From the IMG/VR virus record IMGVR_UViG_3300034073_002585, positions 1 to 64,000 of that record: a stretch of 64,000 nt of DNA; one strand, 5' to 3'. The translations under genes were made by a program, and so were the position numbers. Shown piece by piece: positions 11,356 through 19,535 of the stretch. Position 1 is the first letter of the stretch. Each line of letters begins with the position of its first letter. The notes beneath the pieces were generated by a model, which worked only from the letters and a program-made list of their open reading frames with translations, was not told the DNA's origin and searched no databases. Source of the stretch: a virus.

Positions 11356-11537
11356 TGCCAACCTATTTATATGTATGTGAGTCACATAAGCACCCACATG
11401 AAATTACCCATGGAATGAACGAAAAGCCAAACCAAACGATTTGCGGAAAACCTGATTGCGGTAGTAAACTAGTACGTAAATTCACCGCCCCCGCTATTGA
11501 ATTTAAAGGTACGGGGTTTAACGCTAGTAGAGGATAA
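11355..11537 (+). CDS. FmdB-like zinc-ribbon protein
   Basis: 60 residues. MPTYLYVCESHKH, a Cys pair (ICGKPDCGSK) and the ending FTAPAIEFKGTGFNASRG follow the FmdB/CxxC putative regulatory family (MPxYxYxC..CG..L.RxF..PxxxFKGxGF). These small proteins bind zinc and their role is poorly known. It is joined by ATGA-type overlap to the previous gene and directly followed by the WhiB gene, so the three are one operon. Confidence 0.8.
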   Translation: MPTYLYVCESHKHPHEITHGMNEKPNQTICGKPDCGSKLVRKFTAPAIEFKGTGFNASRG

Positions 11538-11870
11538 ATGAATACTGGGTCAACAAAAAACCTAAAATTTGAAATTACAATCCCCGAATTTCTTAAAAAA
11601 GATGACCCAGCGTGTTCTACGGTTGACCCAGAGATATTCTTCCCTCAAGAAATCCAAATTGGCTCAAAGATAGTCTATAAATATCCAATGCTATCTAAAG
11701 CAAGAGGTATTTGCTCTGAGTGCCCCCTCAAACTTGACTGCTTAGAGTATGCAATGCGAAATGTAGAGTTTGGCGTCTGGGGAGGAACGACCGAGTCTCA
11801 GAGGGAGCAGCTTCGTAAATCCTCAAGAATTATAACTAATAGACGCAAGGCTAGTCCTGACTTCTGGTAA
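11538..11870 (+). CDS. WhiB-family transcription regulator
   Basis: 110 residues. Four Cys at 26, 59, 62 and 68 in the C-x(n)-C-x2-C-x5-C order of WhiB proteins, plus the G79VWGG83 turn and a basic C-terminus (RKSSRIITNRRK). WhiB proteins carry a 4Fe-4S cluster and act with the sigma factor to control genes; they occur only in actinobacteria and their phages. In phages they can repress host whiB2 or steer superinfection exclusion. ATG follows the previous stop directly. Confidence 0.95.
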   Translation: MNTGSTKNLKFEITIPEFLKKDDPACSTVDPEIFFPQEIQIGSKIVYKYPMLSKARGICSECPLKLDCLEYAMRNVEFGVWGGTTESQREQLRKSSRIITNRRKASPDFW

Positions 11871-11936
11871 GTGGTAAAATAGAAGTGCCTAGGGAGAGAG
11901 GCGAGTTATATTAACCCGCAACCTAGGAGACAAACA
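11871..11936 (+). promoter_or_regulatory. Promoter and hairpin leader
   Basis: TAAAAT near 11875 is a possible -10. The leader carries CCTAGG near its start and again just before the ribosome site, able to pair as a 6-bp stem around 28 bases, followed by AGGAGA before ATG 11937. Unlike most operon starts here this gene has a real leader. Confidence 0.45.
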
Positions 11937-12224
11937 ATGGGAGTATTCGCTGAAGTATTCCGTAGAACCGCAGCACTAATTATTCTTCGCGTAAGCGGAA
12001 CCTTTGCTGGTGGTTCTTTTGCTGGAGTAGAGCTCTGGCAAGCTGGCCTAATGGCAGCTTTCATCGGCGTAATGGACGTTGCAGAGAACCTGTCCCGTGC
12101 TTACATGATTGATGGAAAGCTTGACTTAGAGGAAATCAACACCGCTTTTGGCGGTCAGGCATACGCCGATGTTGACTCAGCTGCTGAATCTACTGTAGTA
12201 GATGAGGAAGAAGCTAAGGCTTAA
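11937..12224 (+). CDS. Holin-like membrane protein
   Basis: 95 residues with two probable membrane helices (about 10-30 and 33-50) and an acidic C-terminus. The segment ENLSRAYMIDGKLDLEEINTAFGG is clearly related to [21 protein letters not shown] in the protein encoded at 49605-49898, so the two are paralogues. Size and topology suit a phage holin, but position next to WhiB away from the endolysin is unusual. Other membrane roles cannot be excluded. Confidence 0.55.
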   Translation: MGVFAEVFRRTAALIILRVSGTFAGGSFAGVELWQAGLMAAFIGVMDVAENLSRAYMIDGKLDLEEINTAFGGQAYADVDSAAESTVVDEEEAKA

Positions 12225-12239
12225 TCCAAACTAATAAAC

Positions 12240-12280
12240 GCCCCTACTGGACAACTGCTCTGGTAGGGGCTATTATTATT
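12240..12280 (+). terminator. Terminator
   Basis: GCCCCTAC (12240-12247) pairs with GTAGGGGC (12263-12270), followed by TATTATTATTTT. The 5' arm carries the ACGCCCCTACT sequence that recurs elsewhere. Confidence 0.75.
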
Positions 12281-12282
12281 TT

Positions 12283-12537
12283 ATGGACATGAACATGGAA
12301 CGCGACTTTGAAGAGTGGCTAGCTGAGGGTATTAAGCACGGCTGGTGTGGCCCAGCGGTCTGCCACACCCATGACGGACTTCCAATGTCAGAGCCTGAAG
12401 AGGCCGAGTTTGGGGATGGCGGGGAACCCTGTCTTCACATTATTCGTCTATACGAAGACCACATGCATAAAAAGGCAATCGAAGCTAACCACGCACCGTC
12501 TACGTGGAGAGCAACAAATAGAGGTATAGAGGTTTAG
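12283..12537 (+). CDS. Small CHTHD protein, first copy
   Basis: 84 residues, no known family. Core FEEWLAEGIKHGWCGPAVCHTHDGLP, then a Cys-His pair (CLHIIRLYED) and PSTWRATNRG. The same order (EEWL, CHTHD, C-x-H, WRAxxRG) occurs in the minus-strand protein at 32781-33020, so this is a two-copy family. Conserved His, Asp and Cys suggest metal binding. ATG at 12283, 12289 and 12295 are all possible starts. Confidence 0.6.
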   Translation: MDMNMERDFEEWLAEGIKHGWCGPAVCHTHDGLPMSEPEEAEFGDGGEPCLHIIRLYEDHMHKKAIEANHAPSTWRATNRGIEV

Positions 12538-13164
12538 CTATACCGCTAAACTTTGTTCTATCTTCGAGCAAATGTCCTTGTACGCTTCGTCGTAAGTTCG
12601 TGGCATATCTTTAACACCCTTTAGCGCATCTCTTTCGCTAAAGTGGTGAGAAGCAAAATCTAGTAAATCAGAGTTCTTAAACTTAGCTACTAAATTTCCT
12701 TCTTTATCTACTAAGTATTTTTCGAAGTTGCCGCCCATGATGTCTTTTCCATCTTGAAGCTCATTAAAAAGGTCAAATAGCTCGTGGGATGATTCTGGCC
12801 ATCCGTGAGGTGGCATAGGTGCAATACCCTCGGTTGGACGAGAATCTACCATTTCGGTGAAACTATAGGTAACACCATAAGTATTTTCAGCGTAAGTTTT
12901 GGCATCAGTAGCGCAGGAAATTCCATACTCCCATTCGCCATAAGTAACATTTGGACCACAATAGTTATTAGTAGGAACTGCTACTACTTCAAACCCTTGG
13001 TCCTTATATTTGTTATATAGCTCTTCTATTACTGCGTACTGGGGAGCATTTCCGCAGTCTGCGGTCACATTTATAAATAGGGTTACTTTTCCCTTGTAGT
13101 TAGACAGAAAATTGTCTTGGCCATCCCAAGATTTAATTTGTACGTCATACACAGATTTTGCCAT
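12538..13164 (-). CDS. Glutathione-peroxidase-like protein
   Basis: 208 residues with a thioredoxin-type fold pattern. KVTLFINVTADCGNAPQYAVIE corresponds to the Gpx active-site loop (NVASxCGxxxQY), giving a peroxidatic Cys near residue 37; PTNNYCGPNVTYGE replaces the usual FPCNQFGxQEP segment; GGNFEKYLVDKEGNLVAKF matches the C-terminal WNFxKFLV signature. It would reduce peroxides with thiols in the cytoplasm. Phage copies are uncommon. It is convergent with the 12283 gene and divergent from the carbamoyltransferase. Confidence 0.8.
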   Translation of the reverse strand: MAKSVYDVQIKSWDGQDNFLSNYKGKVTLFINVTADCGNAPQYAVIEELYNKYKDQGFEVVAVPTNNYCGPNVTYGEWEYGISCATDAKTYAENTYGVTYSFTEMVDSRPTEGIAPMPPHGWPESSHELFDLFNELQDGKDIMGGNFEKYLVDKEGNLVAKFKNSDLLDFASHHFSERDALKGVKDMPRTYDEAYKDICSKIEQSLAV

Positions 13165-13234
13165 TATTATCCCTAAATCAGACTTATTGGTCGATAGTTA
13201 GATTATACCGTAGGCACATTGTGTCGATTTTGTG

Positions 13235-13246
13235 TACTATTGTATT
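13235..13246 (+). promoter_or_regulatory. Leaderless promoter -10
   Basis: TACTAT at 13235-13240, six bases before ATG at 13247. An in-frame GTG at 13232 would lie inside the promoter and is not used. Confidence 0.6.
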
Positions 13247-14683
13247 ATGAAAATTGTAGGTGTCAACGAGACCACCCATGATGCTGCCATAGCAATCATT
13301 GAGGACGGGGAAATCCTTTTTGCTGGCCACGCTGAACGATACAGCAAAGAGAAGAACGACTGGTTCCTCAATGACGAACTTATCGCAGACGCCCTTATTT
13401 ACGGAGGGTCACCAGACAAGGTGGCCTATTACGAGAATAGATGGCTTAAGAAATATAGAATCTATAAGCATGGTGGCCTTGGAGGCGGAAGGCCATACTA
13501 TCTAAACACTGAACTTGGCAAGCTACCTAAGAAGAGCTTCGGGCATCACTACTCCCATGCGTGTGCTGGTTACTACACGTCCAACATGACAGACGCCATT
13601 ATTGTTGTACTGGATGCGATTGGCGAATTCGACACTTCAACTATTTGGAGTGGACACGGGGAAAAGATTACAAAGGTCTGGAACCAGCAGTATCCAGTTA
13701 GCTTTGGGTTGTTCTACTCTGCTTTTACCAAGTTAGTTGGTCTCAAGCCGAACGAGGAAGAATACATCATGATGGGCATGGCTGCCTATGGGGATGAGAG
13801 ACGTTACTACGAGAAAGTCAAAGAGTACTTCCCTATCTTTAATCGTCAAAAGTATAACTTCCACGTTGGAATCATCGATTGGGGAGAGGCTGTAGATGGT
13901 CAAGCAAAATTTGATATCGCTGCTGCCGTGCAAAAAGTTCTAGAAGACAGACTTATTGAGTTCATGAAGTTTGCAAAAAACTTAACTGGAAAAGATAATC
14001 TGGTTTTTATGGGCGGAGTTGCCTTAAATAGCAAGGCAAATACTTTGCTTTGGGGACTATTCAAAAATGTATGGATTATGCCGAACCCAGGGGATGCTGG
14101 GTCAGCATTGGGTGCAGCTGCAGCTATGTATGGCAAGCACTTGAACTGGAAGAGCCCCTATTTAGGCCATGATTTGGGCGGCGAATACCCTGTAGACAAA
14201 ATAATAAACGCCCTTATTGAAGATAAAATAGCACCAGTAGCTAGTGGAAGGGCTGAGTATGGACCGAGAGCTCTTGGCAATCGCAGTATTCTTGCTGACC
14301 CTCGTGATGCTGATATTAAAGAAAAGGTAAATACAATAAAGAAGCGTGAGCTGTTTAGGCCGTTTGCTCCAGTGGTACTGGCTGAGGAAGCTCACAAGTG
14401 GTTTGATATGAACTACATGTCACCGTACATGCAATACACCCCTAAGGCATTGAGACCAGAAATGATGCCTAGCGTTGTCCATGCTGACGGAACTTCTCGT
14501 GTGCAGACTGTAACTGAAAGTGAGCACCCTGGACTGTACGCGGTTTTGAAGAAGTGGCACGTATTGACTGGCGTTCCAGTTCTTTTGAATACTAGCTTAA
14601 ACATAAAAGGTCAGCCAATATTGAATGACGAAAAAGACGTCTCAAGCTGGGAAACTTACTATAAGAAAGGAATCATCAGATAA
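13247..14683 (+). CDS. NodU/CmcH-type carbamoyltransferase
   Basis: 478 residues. N-terminal kinase-like half with GVNETTHDAAIAI, the HHYSHACAGYY metal/substrate motif, LDAIGEFDT, MMGMAAYG and NLVFMGGVALNSKAN; C-terminal Sua5/YrdC-like half with GRAEYGPRALGNRSILADPR and RELFRPFAP, then VPVLLNTSLN. This family transfers a carbamoyl group from carbamoyl phosphate through carbamoyl-AMP to a hydroxyl or amine of sugars, antibiotics or nucleotides. In a phage it could modify a surface sugar or a nucleotide. The end is slightly short but all core motifs are present. Leaderless start at 13247. Confidence 0.88.
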   Translation: MKIVGVNETTHDAAIAIIEDGEILFAGHAERYSKEKNDWFLNDELIADALIYGGSPDKVAYYENRWLKKYRIYKHGGLGGGRPYYLNTELGKLPKKSFGHHYSHACAGYYTSNMTDAIIVVLDAIGEFDTSTIWSGHGEKITKVWNQQYPVSFGLFYSAFTKLVGLKPNEEEYIMMGMAAYGDERRYYEKVKEYFPIFNRQKYNFHVGIIDWGEAVDGQAKFDIAAAVQKVLEDRLIEFMKFAKNLTGKDNLVFMGGVALNSKANTLLWGLFKNVWIMPNPGDAGSALGAAAAMYGKHLNWKSPYLGHDLGGEYPVDKIINALIEDKIAPVASGRAEYGPRALGNRSILADPRDADIKEKVNTIKKRELFRPFAPVVLAEEAHKWFDMNYMSPYMQYTPKALRPEMMPSVVHADGTSRVQTVTESEHPGLYAVLKKWHVLTGVPVLLNTSLNIKGQPILNDEKDVSSWETYYKKGIIR

Positions 14684-14775
14684 TGAAGATTTACTACGAG
14701 ATTAGAATTTTTATACATAAAATTTGGAAAAAATTTTTTAAGAAAAATAAAGATTCAAATAAATTTATATACTAA
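14683..14775 (+). CDS. 30-residue basic peptide
   Basis: ATG overlaps the stop of the carbamoyltransferase (TAATG). The peptide is rich in Lys, Ile, Phe and Tyr (MKIYYEIRIFIHKIWKKFF then KKNKDSNK), an amphipathic, possibly membrane-binding segment. It ends nine bases before the tRNA. Real expression is uncertain. Confidence 0.4.
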   Translation: MKIYYEIRIFIHKIWKKFFKKNKDSNKFIY

Positions 14776-14784
14776 AGTATACAC

Positions 14785-14858
14785 AGCGGTGTAGAGCAGT
14801 TCGGAAGCTCGCGTGGCTCATAACCACGAGGTCGTAGGTTCAAATCCTGCCACCGCAA
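14785..14858 (+). tRNA. Initiator-type tRNA-fMet (CAT)
   Basis: 74-nt cloverleaf with anticodon loop CTCATAA. Features of bacterial initiator tRNA are visible: an unpaired A1/A72 at the top of the acceptor stem, A11:U24 in the D stem (GAGC/GCTC; all elongators have a pyrimidine at 11), and G30-C40, G31-C39 pairs in the anticodon stem (position 29:41 is T-A rather than G-C). The body closely follows bacterial fMet tRNA (GAGCAG, GCTC, GGTCG, TTCAAATCC). No CCA is encoded. Confidence 0.88.
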
Positions 14859-14880
14859 CTCACATAAAAGAAAGTGACGC

Positions 14881-15009
14881 ATGGCAAAGGGTAAGGGCGG
14901 AGCTCCAGCTCCTCAGAAGACAACTACTGACCGCAAGAACGGTAAAGCTTCAAAGAAGCGTCCGAAGATATTTGACCCAGTAAAGCGTCGTCTAGTTACT
15001 GGAAACTAG
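14881..15009 (+). CDS. 42-residue basic protein
   Basis: ATG 14881 to TAG 15009. Sequence is rich in Lys/Arg with Pro and Gly at the N-terminus (MAKGKGGAPAPQKTT) and ends PKIFDPVKRRLVTGN. It overlaps the 3' end of the convergent oxygenase gene by four bases. It resembles very small ribosomal or nucleic-acid-binding proteins in composition, but I recognise no family. Confidence 0.55.
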   Translation: MAKGKGGAPAPQKTTTDRKNGKASKKRPKIFDPVKRRLVTGN

Positions 15010-15599
15010 CCTTCTCTTTGTTTGTTTTCATATACTGAGTTATCTTGACCCAGCTCAAAAACAACTGCCATCCTAGGGGTAGGCATTCTTACTGAATGAT
15101 TCACTCCTCTGGGCAGATATATGACGTCCCCAGGCTCTAGGAAATGGCCTTGAGCGGGCTCTCTATCTCTCCAGTCATCATATATTTGCCACTCGGCGTT
15201 CCCCTGACATTGCCAATAAAATGTTTCTCTATCATCAGAGTGGACTGGTATAGGCTCTTCGCCACTCACATAGTTAACGATAGAATTCACCACTTTTGGT
15301 TTTACGCCTAGGGCTTTTTCTACTGAATTTTGTACCTGAAGAAGTTCTGGAAAATCCTCAACGTAGGGGTGTCTTACCATCATATAAAAGAGGTGGTGGA
15401 CAATTACTCCGTTAATTACTCTCTCGTTTAGAGGTTCCATTGGAATGGCTCCTGGGGGAGTGTGCATCTCTTTATCTACATAAGCAATTATTCTTTCCCA
15501 AGACGGTACCTCGGGCGCTAGATTTTTAAAAACTACTGCTCTGTTAGTTTCTCTAGCTTTTTCTATAGCTTCTTTTATAGATTCTGGTGTGTGCTCCAT
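15006..15599 (-). CDS. Cupin/JmjC-like oxygenase, copy A
   Basis: 197 residues. PVHSDDRETFYWQCQG and, 40 residues later, PGDVIYLPRGVNHSV give the H-x-D...H iron-binding triad of cupin-fold, JmjC-like 2-oxoglutarate oxygenases. The order RAVVFKNL, P-W-E, INGVI, LFYMMVRHP is shared with the proteins at 15973-16590 and 50438-51040. Members of the fold hydroxylate proteins or small molecules; the target here is unknown. Confidence 0.7.
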   Translation of the reverse strand: MEHTPESIKEAIEKARETNRAVVFKNLAPEVPSWERIIAYVDKEMHTPPGAIPMEPLNERVINGVIVHHLFYMMVRHPYVEDFPELLQVQNSVEKALGVKPKVVNSIVNYVSGEEPIPVHSDDRETFYWQCQGNAEWQIYDDWRDREPAQGHFLEPGDVIYLPRGVNHSVRMPTPRMAVVFELGQDNSVYENKQREG

Positions 15600-15632
15600 A
15601 GTTAAATTGTATAGCAGTATTTAGGGGTAAGT

Positions 15633-15661
15633 TTGAGTTGATATACTATGACTCATATAAA
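15633..15661 (+). promoter_or_regulatory. tmRNA promoter
   Basis: TTGAGT (15633-15638), 17-base spacer, TATAAA (15656-15661), nine bases before the first base of the tmRNA. Confidence 0.75.
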
Positions 15662-15670
15662 ACTAAATAC

Positions 15671-15970
15671 GGGGCTGACTGGTTTCGACGGTATGTTTGA
15701 ATCTGGTGAAGCGTGCGGAGAAGCCTGTACCTCCTGAATCGGGCAAATCAATAACTGCAAACTCACGTTCTGCATTCGCTCTAGCTGCTTAGCTGAGCCC
15801 CGCTGGTAGATGTAGCTCTAACTAATCGCCACTGGGTTTAAATAAATAGAGCACTGTAACAAAGGTGGCGACCTTAAACGTAACCCGCAGTACCGTGGCT
15901 GGTAGAGCCTACGCACGTAGAAGAACAGAAGATGGCTTATCGGACGGGGGTTCGAATCCCCCCAGCTCCA
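15671..15970 (+). ncRNA. ssrA: Transfer-messenger RNA (tmRNA)
   Basis: 300 nt. The 5' end GGGGCTGACTGGTTTCGACG is the universal tmRNA start and pairs with the 3' end CAGCTCC before discriminator A. TTCGAATCC is the T-arm near the 3' end. A resume codon GCA opens the tag frame encoding ANSRSAFALAA then TAG, a typical actinobacterial tag ending ALAA. It rescues stalled ribosomes and tags the product for proteolysis. Phage copies are known in some mycobacteriophages. Its own promoter lies directly upstream. Confidence 0.96.
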
Positions 15971-15972
15971 CT

Positions 15973-16590
15973 CTATTTGTTAGACAAGGATTTTATATAA
16001 TCCATGTTTGCCTGATGTATTTCTGACCTGTCTGGCTTAAAAGAGAAAGCAATCCCGCAGCGTGGTTGTCTAATTATTACGTTATGCTTAAGCTCTCTTG
16101 GTAGGTAGATAACATCCCCTGGATGTAGCTCGTTTGATTCTATAACTTTTGGAACTTCTGGCCAAACGGAATCATCTGAAATTTCCCAGATACTGGTGCC
16201 CTGGCACTGCCAATAAACTGTCTCCCTCATATCAGCATGTACTCCTATCGGAGGCTCTCCTCCGATGTAATTTATAAACGCACTAGTGGGTTCTATGGTT
16301 CCAGAAAGAGCGGAATCAAAAATATCTCTTATAAGCTTTGTTTCAGGGAAGGCCTCTAGGTCGGGGTCTCTTACGGCTAAGTAAAAAAGATTCCTAAGAA
16401 TAACTCCATTTATTGTTCTTTCTTCAAGTGGTATTAGAGGTATTGTGGCTGGAGGGGAATCAGCTTGCCTCTGAGCGTGCTGTATAAAGTCTTCCCATTT
16501 TGGGGTATCCTTTACTAGCCCTCTAAATACAGCTGCTCTTCTATCAGTCCGAGCCTGCTCTATTTTTTCTTTAATATTTTGGATTTCCAT
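15973..16590 (-). CDS. Cupin/JmjC-like oxygenase, copy B
   Basis: 205 residues, clear paralogue of copy A (RAAVFRGL, PKWEDF, RTINGVILRNLFYLAVRDP). The iron triad is visible as GVHADMRETVYWQCQG and PGDVIYLPRELKHNV. Placed on the minus strand directly after the tmRNA (two bases). The two copies flank the tmRNA, pointing to a duplication with the RNA gene between them. Substrate unknown. Confidence 0.7.
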   Translation of the reverse strand: MEIQNIKEKIEQARTDRRAAVFRGLVKDTPKWEDFIQHAQRQADSPPATIPLIPLEERTINGVILRNLFYLAVRDPDLEAFPETKLIRDIFDSALSGTIEPTSAFINYIGGEPPIGVHADMRETVYWQCQGTSIWEISDDSVWPEVPKVIESNELHPGDVIYLPRELKHNVIIRQPRCGIAFSFKPDRSEIHQANMDYIKSLSNK

Positions 16591-16599
16591 ACTTTTTAC

Positions 16600-16634
16600 T
16601 TGCCTAATTTTAATTAGTGTGCTAGTTTCTACCT
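16600..16634 (+). promoter_or_regulatory. Leaderless promoter of subtilase
   Basis: TTGCCT (16600-16605), 17-base spacer, TAGTTT (16623-16628), then six bases to ATG 16635. Confidence 0.7.
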
Positions 16635-18551
16635 ATGAATAAAAAACTAATAGCAGTTTTTATAAGTCTATCAGTCGCAGTATTTGCCTTTTTTGGCCAA
16701 GCTGGGCCGCTTGCGGTGTCCTCTATCCCGAAGCAGAACATATTTGTAACCATGGAGACTCAGTCTGGCCCGACGTGGGGCTTAGATAGAGTCGACGGTT
16801 CCCTAGATGGAAAATACTCGTACATAAGTTCTGGTAAAAACGTAAAGATATATGTTGTAGACACGGGAGTAAATGCAGGTCATCCACAGCTGCTAGGTCG
16901 AGTCTTACCAGGGTATGACTCTTTCTCTGAAAATTTGCAGGGTAAGGATTGTAATGGCCACGGGACTCATGTTGCTGGTATCGTAGCTGGCTCTTATTAC
17001 GGAGTAGCAAAAGAAGCTACTATTGTTCCAGTTAGGGCATTGGATTGTTCTGGAAGAGGCACTACTGACAATATTGTAAAAAGTGTCGACTGGATTCTAA
17101 AAGACTACGACGGCACCCCCTCTATTGTAAATATGAGCCTCGGCGGGCCTAAAGATGTAGACGTAAATAATGCAGTACAGAAACTAATTTCTGCTGGAAT
17201 CATAGTTACGGTTGCAGCTGGAAACTCCAATGTAGATGCCTGTACCTTTTCCCCTGCAAGTGCTAATGGGGTAATATCTGTAGGCGCTACAGATAGCTCC
17301 GATAAAAAAGCATCATTCTCTAACTGGGGAGACTGCGTTGATATTTTTGCCCCTGGAGTGGGAATCAATTCAGCGAATTCTTTAAACTACCTCACTTCTT
17401 CTAAGAAGAGCGGTACGTCTCAGGCTGCCCCTTTTGTGGCTGGTGCGATTGCGACATACATCTCTAATGGGAAAGTCCAGAAAAGTGCCGATGCCGAAAG
17501 TTACTTATTGTCCGCGTCTGAGCTTGGTGTGGTGCTTGATGGGAATTCAAGGTATAACAACCTAGTAAATGTAGAAAAACTTGGCATTATCCAGGAGCCA
17601 CCTGTAACTGAACCTGAACCAGTTGTTGTAGAAAAACCTAAACCAATAGTTGACACTGCCCCCACGGTGTCTGCCCCCGCAAAGAGTCCTTCAGTAGAGC
17701 CTGTATATAAAATATCTCAGGACATACACATTATTAGTGTTCAACCTACTTCTGTGAAAATAGCTTGGAATGCGAATCAGTTGGCAAGGTACTACTCGGT
17801 CAGAGTATCTCTTGTAGGCAGTAGCGGTTATATCTACAAATCAAATACGTCTAACTTAGAAATAACTGTAAAAAATCTTCTAAGCAATAAAGATTATGTT
17901 TTGACTGTAGTTCCTGTTGCAAAAGGTGATTCTCAAGTAACTGATGGTGAAGTAGTTACGTTCTCTACACCTTACGGGGTACCTAGTTCGCCAAACCAAA
18001 TCACTATAAAAAATGACACATTGAATTGGAGCTCCCCATCCTATAACGGTGGGACTTACGATTTAACTTATGTAATTGAAAAGTACTCGAATGGAGAGTG
18101 GTCACAGCTAGCAACTACTAAAGAGTTGTACTATTCGGTAGAAAGACCTGATTTGGGTGTTACTCACATGTTCAGAGTTTCTGCTAAAACCCCTGCTGGC
18201 AGAGGTAAGGCTACAAAATCAATTTATTTGGTTGGTAATGGGATACCAAATGTTGTAGAGCCAGTACCTGACCTAAACCCAGAGCTGTCTGGGAGTGTCT
18301 CTGTATCTCAGAGGGCAGCTGGCTCAGGCCTTGCGACTGTCGAATGGTCTGCTTACGCTGGTGCTGACTCTTACTTGATTGAGAAATCCCCTCTGGGCTC
18401 TGAAAACCTATGGGAATCTGTCGGAATAACTACAAAAACAAGCAAGACTATTTCTCTACAGCCAGGTAAAAAATGGATAATTAGAGTGACTGCTAGGGGA
18501 GCTAACTCAGATGCCCTCCTGGGCACTGCTCAGTATGAAGGCCTAAGGTAG
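16635..18551 (+). CDS. Secreted subtilisin-like serine protease (S8) with FnIII domains
   Basis: 638 residues. A signal peptide (MNKKLIAVFISLSVAVFAFF) precedes an S8 domain with catalytic D76 (VVDTG), H109 (NGHGTHVAG), oxyanion N197 (AAGNS) and S262 (SGTSQAAPF). There is a Pro/Glu/Val linker at about 317-350, then three fibronectin III-like repeats to the C-terminus. The protein should leave the cell and cut proteins outside, on the host surface or in the medium. All catalytic residues are intact. Secreted proteases are rare in phages. Possible uses are removal of host surface protein, nutrient release, or self-processing of the virion surface. Confidence 0.93.
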   Translation: MNKKLIAVFISLSVAVFAFFGQAGPLAVSSIPKQNIFVTMETQSGPTWGLDRVDGSLDGKYSYISSGKNVKIYVVDTGVNAGHPQLLGRVLPGYDSFSENLQGKDCNGHGTHVAGIVAGSYYGVAKEATIVPVRALDCSGRGTTDNIVKSVDWILKDYDGTPSIVNMSLGGPKDVDVNNAVQKLISAGIIVTVAAGNSNVDACTFSPASANGVISVGATDSSDKKASFSNWGDCVDIFAPGVGINSANSLNYLTSSKKSGTSQAAPFVAGAIATYISNGKVQKSADAESYLLSASELGVVLDGNSRYNNLVNVEKLGIIQEPPVTEPEPVVVEKPKPIVDTAPTVSAPAKSPSVEPVYKISQDIHIISVQPTSVKIAWNANQLARYYSVRVSLVGSSGYIYKSNTSNLEITVKNLLSNKDYVLTVVPVAKGDSQVTDGEVVTFSTPYGVPSSPNQITIKNDTLNWSSPSYNGGTYDLTYVIEKYSNGEWSQLATTKELYYSVERPDLGVTHMFRVSAKTPAGRGKATKSIYLVGNGIPNVVEPVPDLNPELSGSVSVSQRAAGSGLATVEWSAYAGADSYLIEKSPLGSENLWESVGITTKTSKTISLQPGKKWIIRVTARGANSDALLGTAQYEGLR

Positions 18552-18560
18552 ACTTTAGCC

Positions 18561-19535
18561 ATGGGAAATGGAAAAATGTTTGTTGGCATAGCTGCCATGA
18601 ATGAGATTGATGTTGTTCAAACTATTGAAAATGCTTTAGATATGGCAAAAGACCCCCAAAGAATTAATTTTGGTGTGTGGAATCACAATACCTTTGGGGA
18701 AGATTTAATATACAAACACCCGCAGGTCAGGATTGTTAATGTGCACTACCCTATATCGCTTGGCTTAGGAGTTGCTAGGTCCTGCGTCTCTGCACTTTAC
18801 GATGGCGAGGAGTATTACTATCAAATAGATGCTCATATGCTGTTCCAGCAAGACTGGGATGAGATATTAGTATCCTCCCATCAAGAGATAGAAAAGACAG
18901 CAGAGAAACCTATAATTTCTTATTTTGGCCAAATGTGGTGGACCGATGAGGACAATCAAATACACGGCTATAATCCAGATGCGGACATAATGGGACACCC
19001 CATCACTTATTCTGAAGAACATAGGTCATTCGGGCTACCAATAAATATTGGTGACCCAAGAGCCGCAGAGTTGTGGAAAACCACAGATAAAAGCTATTTA
19101 GAGCATTACAACATTCAGGGTGGATTCCTCTTTACAAAAGCAACCTTCCTGACTGAAGTTGGTTATGACCCTCAGTTAATGTTTTTCGGTGAAGAACTGC
19201 TTCTAGCAATGAGAGCTTGGACCAGGGGCTACAGAATCTTTTGTTTAGATAAACCAGTGCAGTGGCATAAAGATAGATGGGGCAGCAAGAAACACCCACA
19301 AGAGAGGGACTTGGTAGAGAATGCTCAGAGGCCTGCTAAAATTCCAGAGGCTGCCGTCTGGGATAGAAGACAGGAGGAAAGCATGCGAAGAGTGCAGGCT
19401 ATCTTTAGAGGAGATATTTTAGGTTTTTGGGGTGCCCCCACTAGGCAGTTACTAGATGAATATTTGTCTGTATCTAAGTTAGGGGAGAGAATGGACTTAG
19501 ATGAATTCACGCCATTCACTAAAGACTTAGAATAA
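18561..19535 (+). CDS. GT60-like glycosyltransferase (hydroxyproline GlcNAc-transferase family), copy A
   Basis: 324 residues. MFVGIAAMNEIDVVQTIENAL, INFGVWNHN, LGVARSCVSALYDGEEYYYQ, the catalytic I89DAH92MLFQQDWD, then QGGFLFTKATF and MFFGEELLLAMRAWTRGY with W-H-K near residue 235 follow PF11397, whose known members (Skp1 GnT1) add GlcNAc to hydroxyproline. The paralogue at 20848 has the same plan. Two prolyl-hydroxylase-like genes lie between them, a striking pairing. The acceptor is not known from sequence. It follows the protease by nine bases and is probably cotranscribed. Confidence 0.85.
   Translation: MGNGKMFVGIAAMNEIDVVQTIENALDMAKDPQRINFGVWNHNTFGEDLIYKHPQVRIVNVHYPISLGLGVARSCVSALYDGEEYYYQIDAHMLFQQDWDEILVSSHQEIEKTAEKPIISYFGQMWWTDEDNQIHGYNPDADIMGHPITYSEEHRSFGLPINIGDPRAAELWKTTDKSYLEHYNIQGGFLFTKATFLTEVGYDPQLMFFGEELLLAMRAWTRGYRIFCLDKPVQWHKDRWGSKKHPQERDLVENAQRPAKIPEAAVWDRRQEESMRRVQAIFRGDILGFWGAPTRQLLDEYLSVSKLGERMDLDEFTPFTKDLE

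Noticed and set aside
13299-13505. Plus-frame ORF inside the carbamoyltransferase
   Set aside because: Out of frame with a gene whose motifs are complete.
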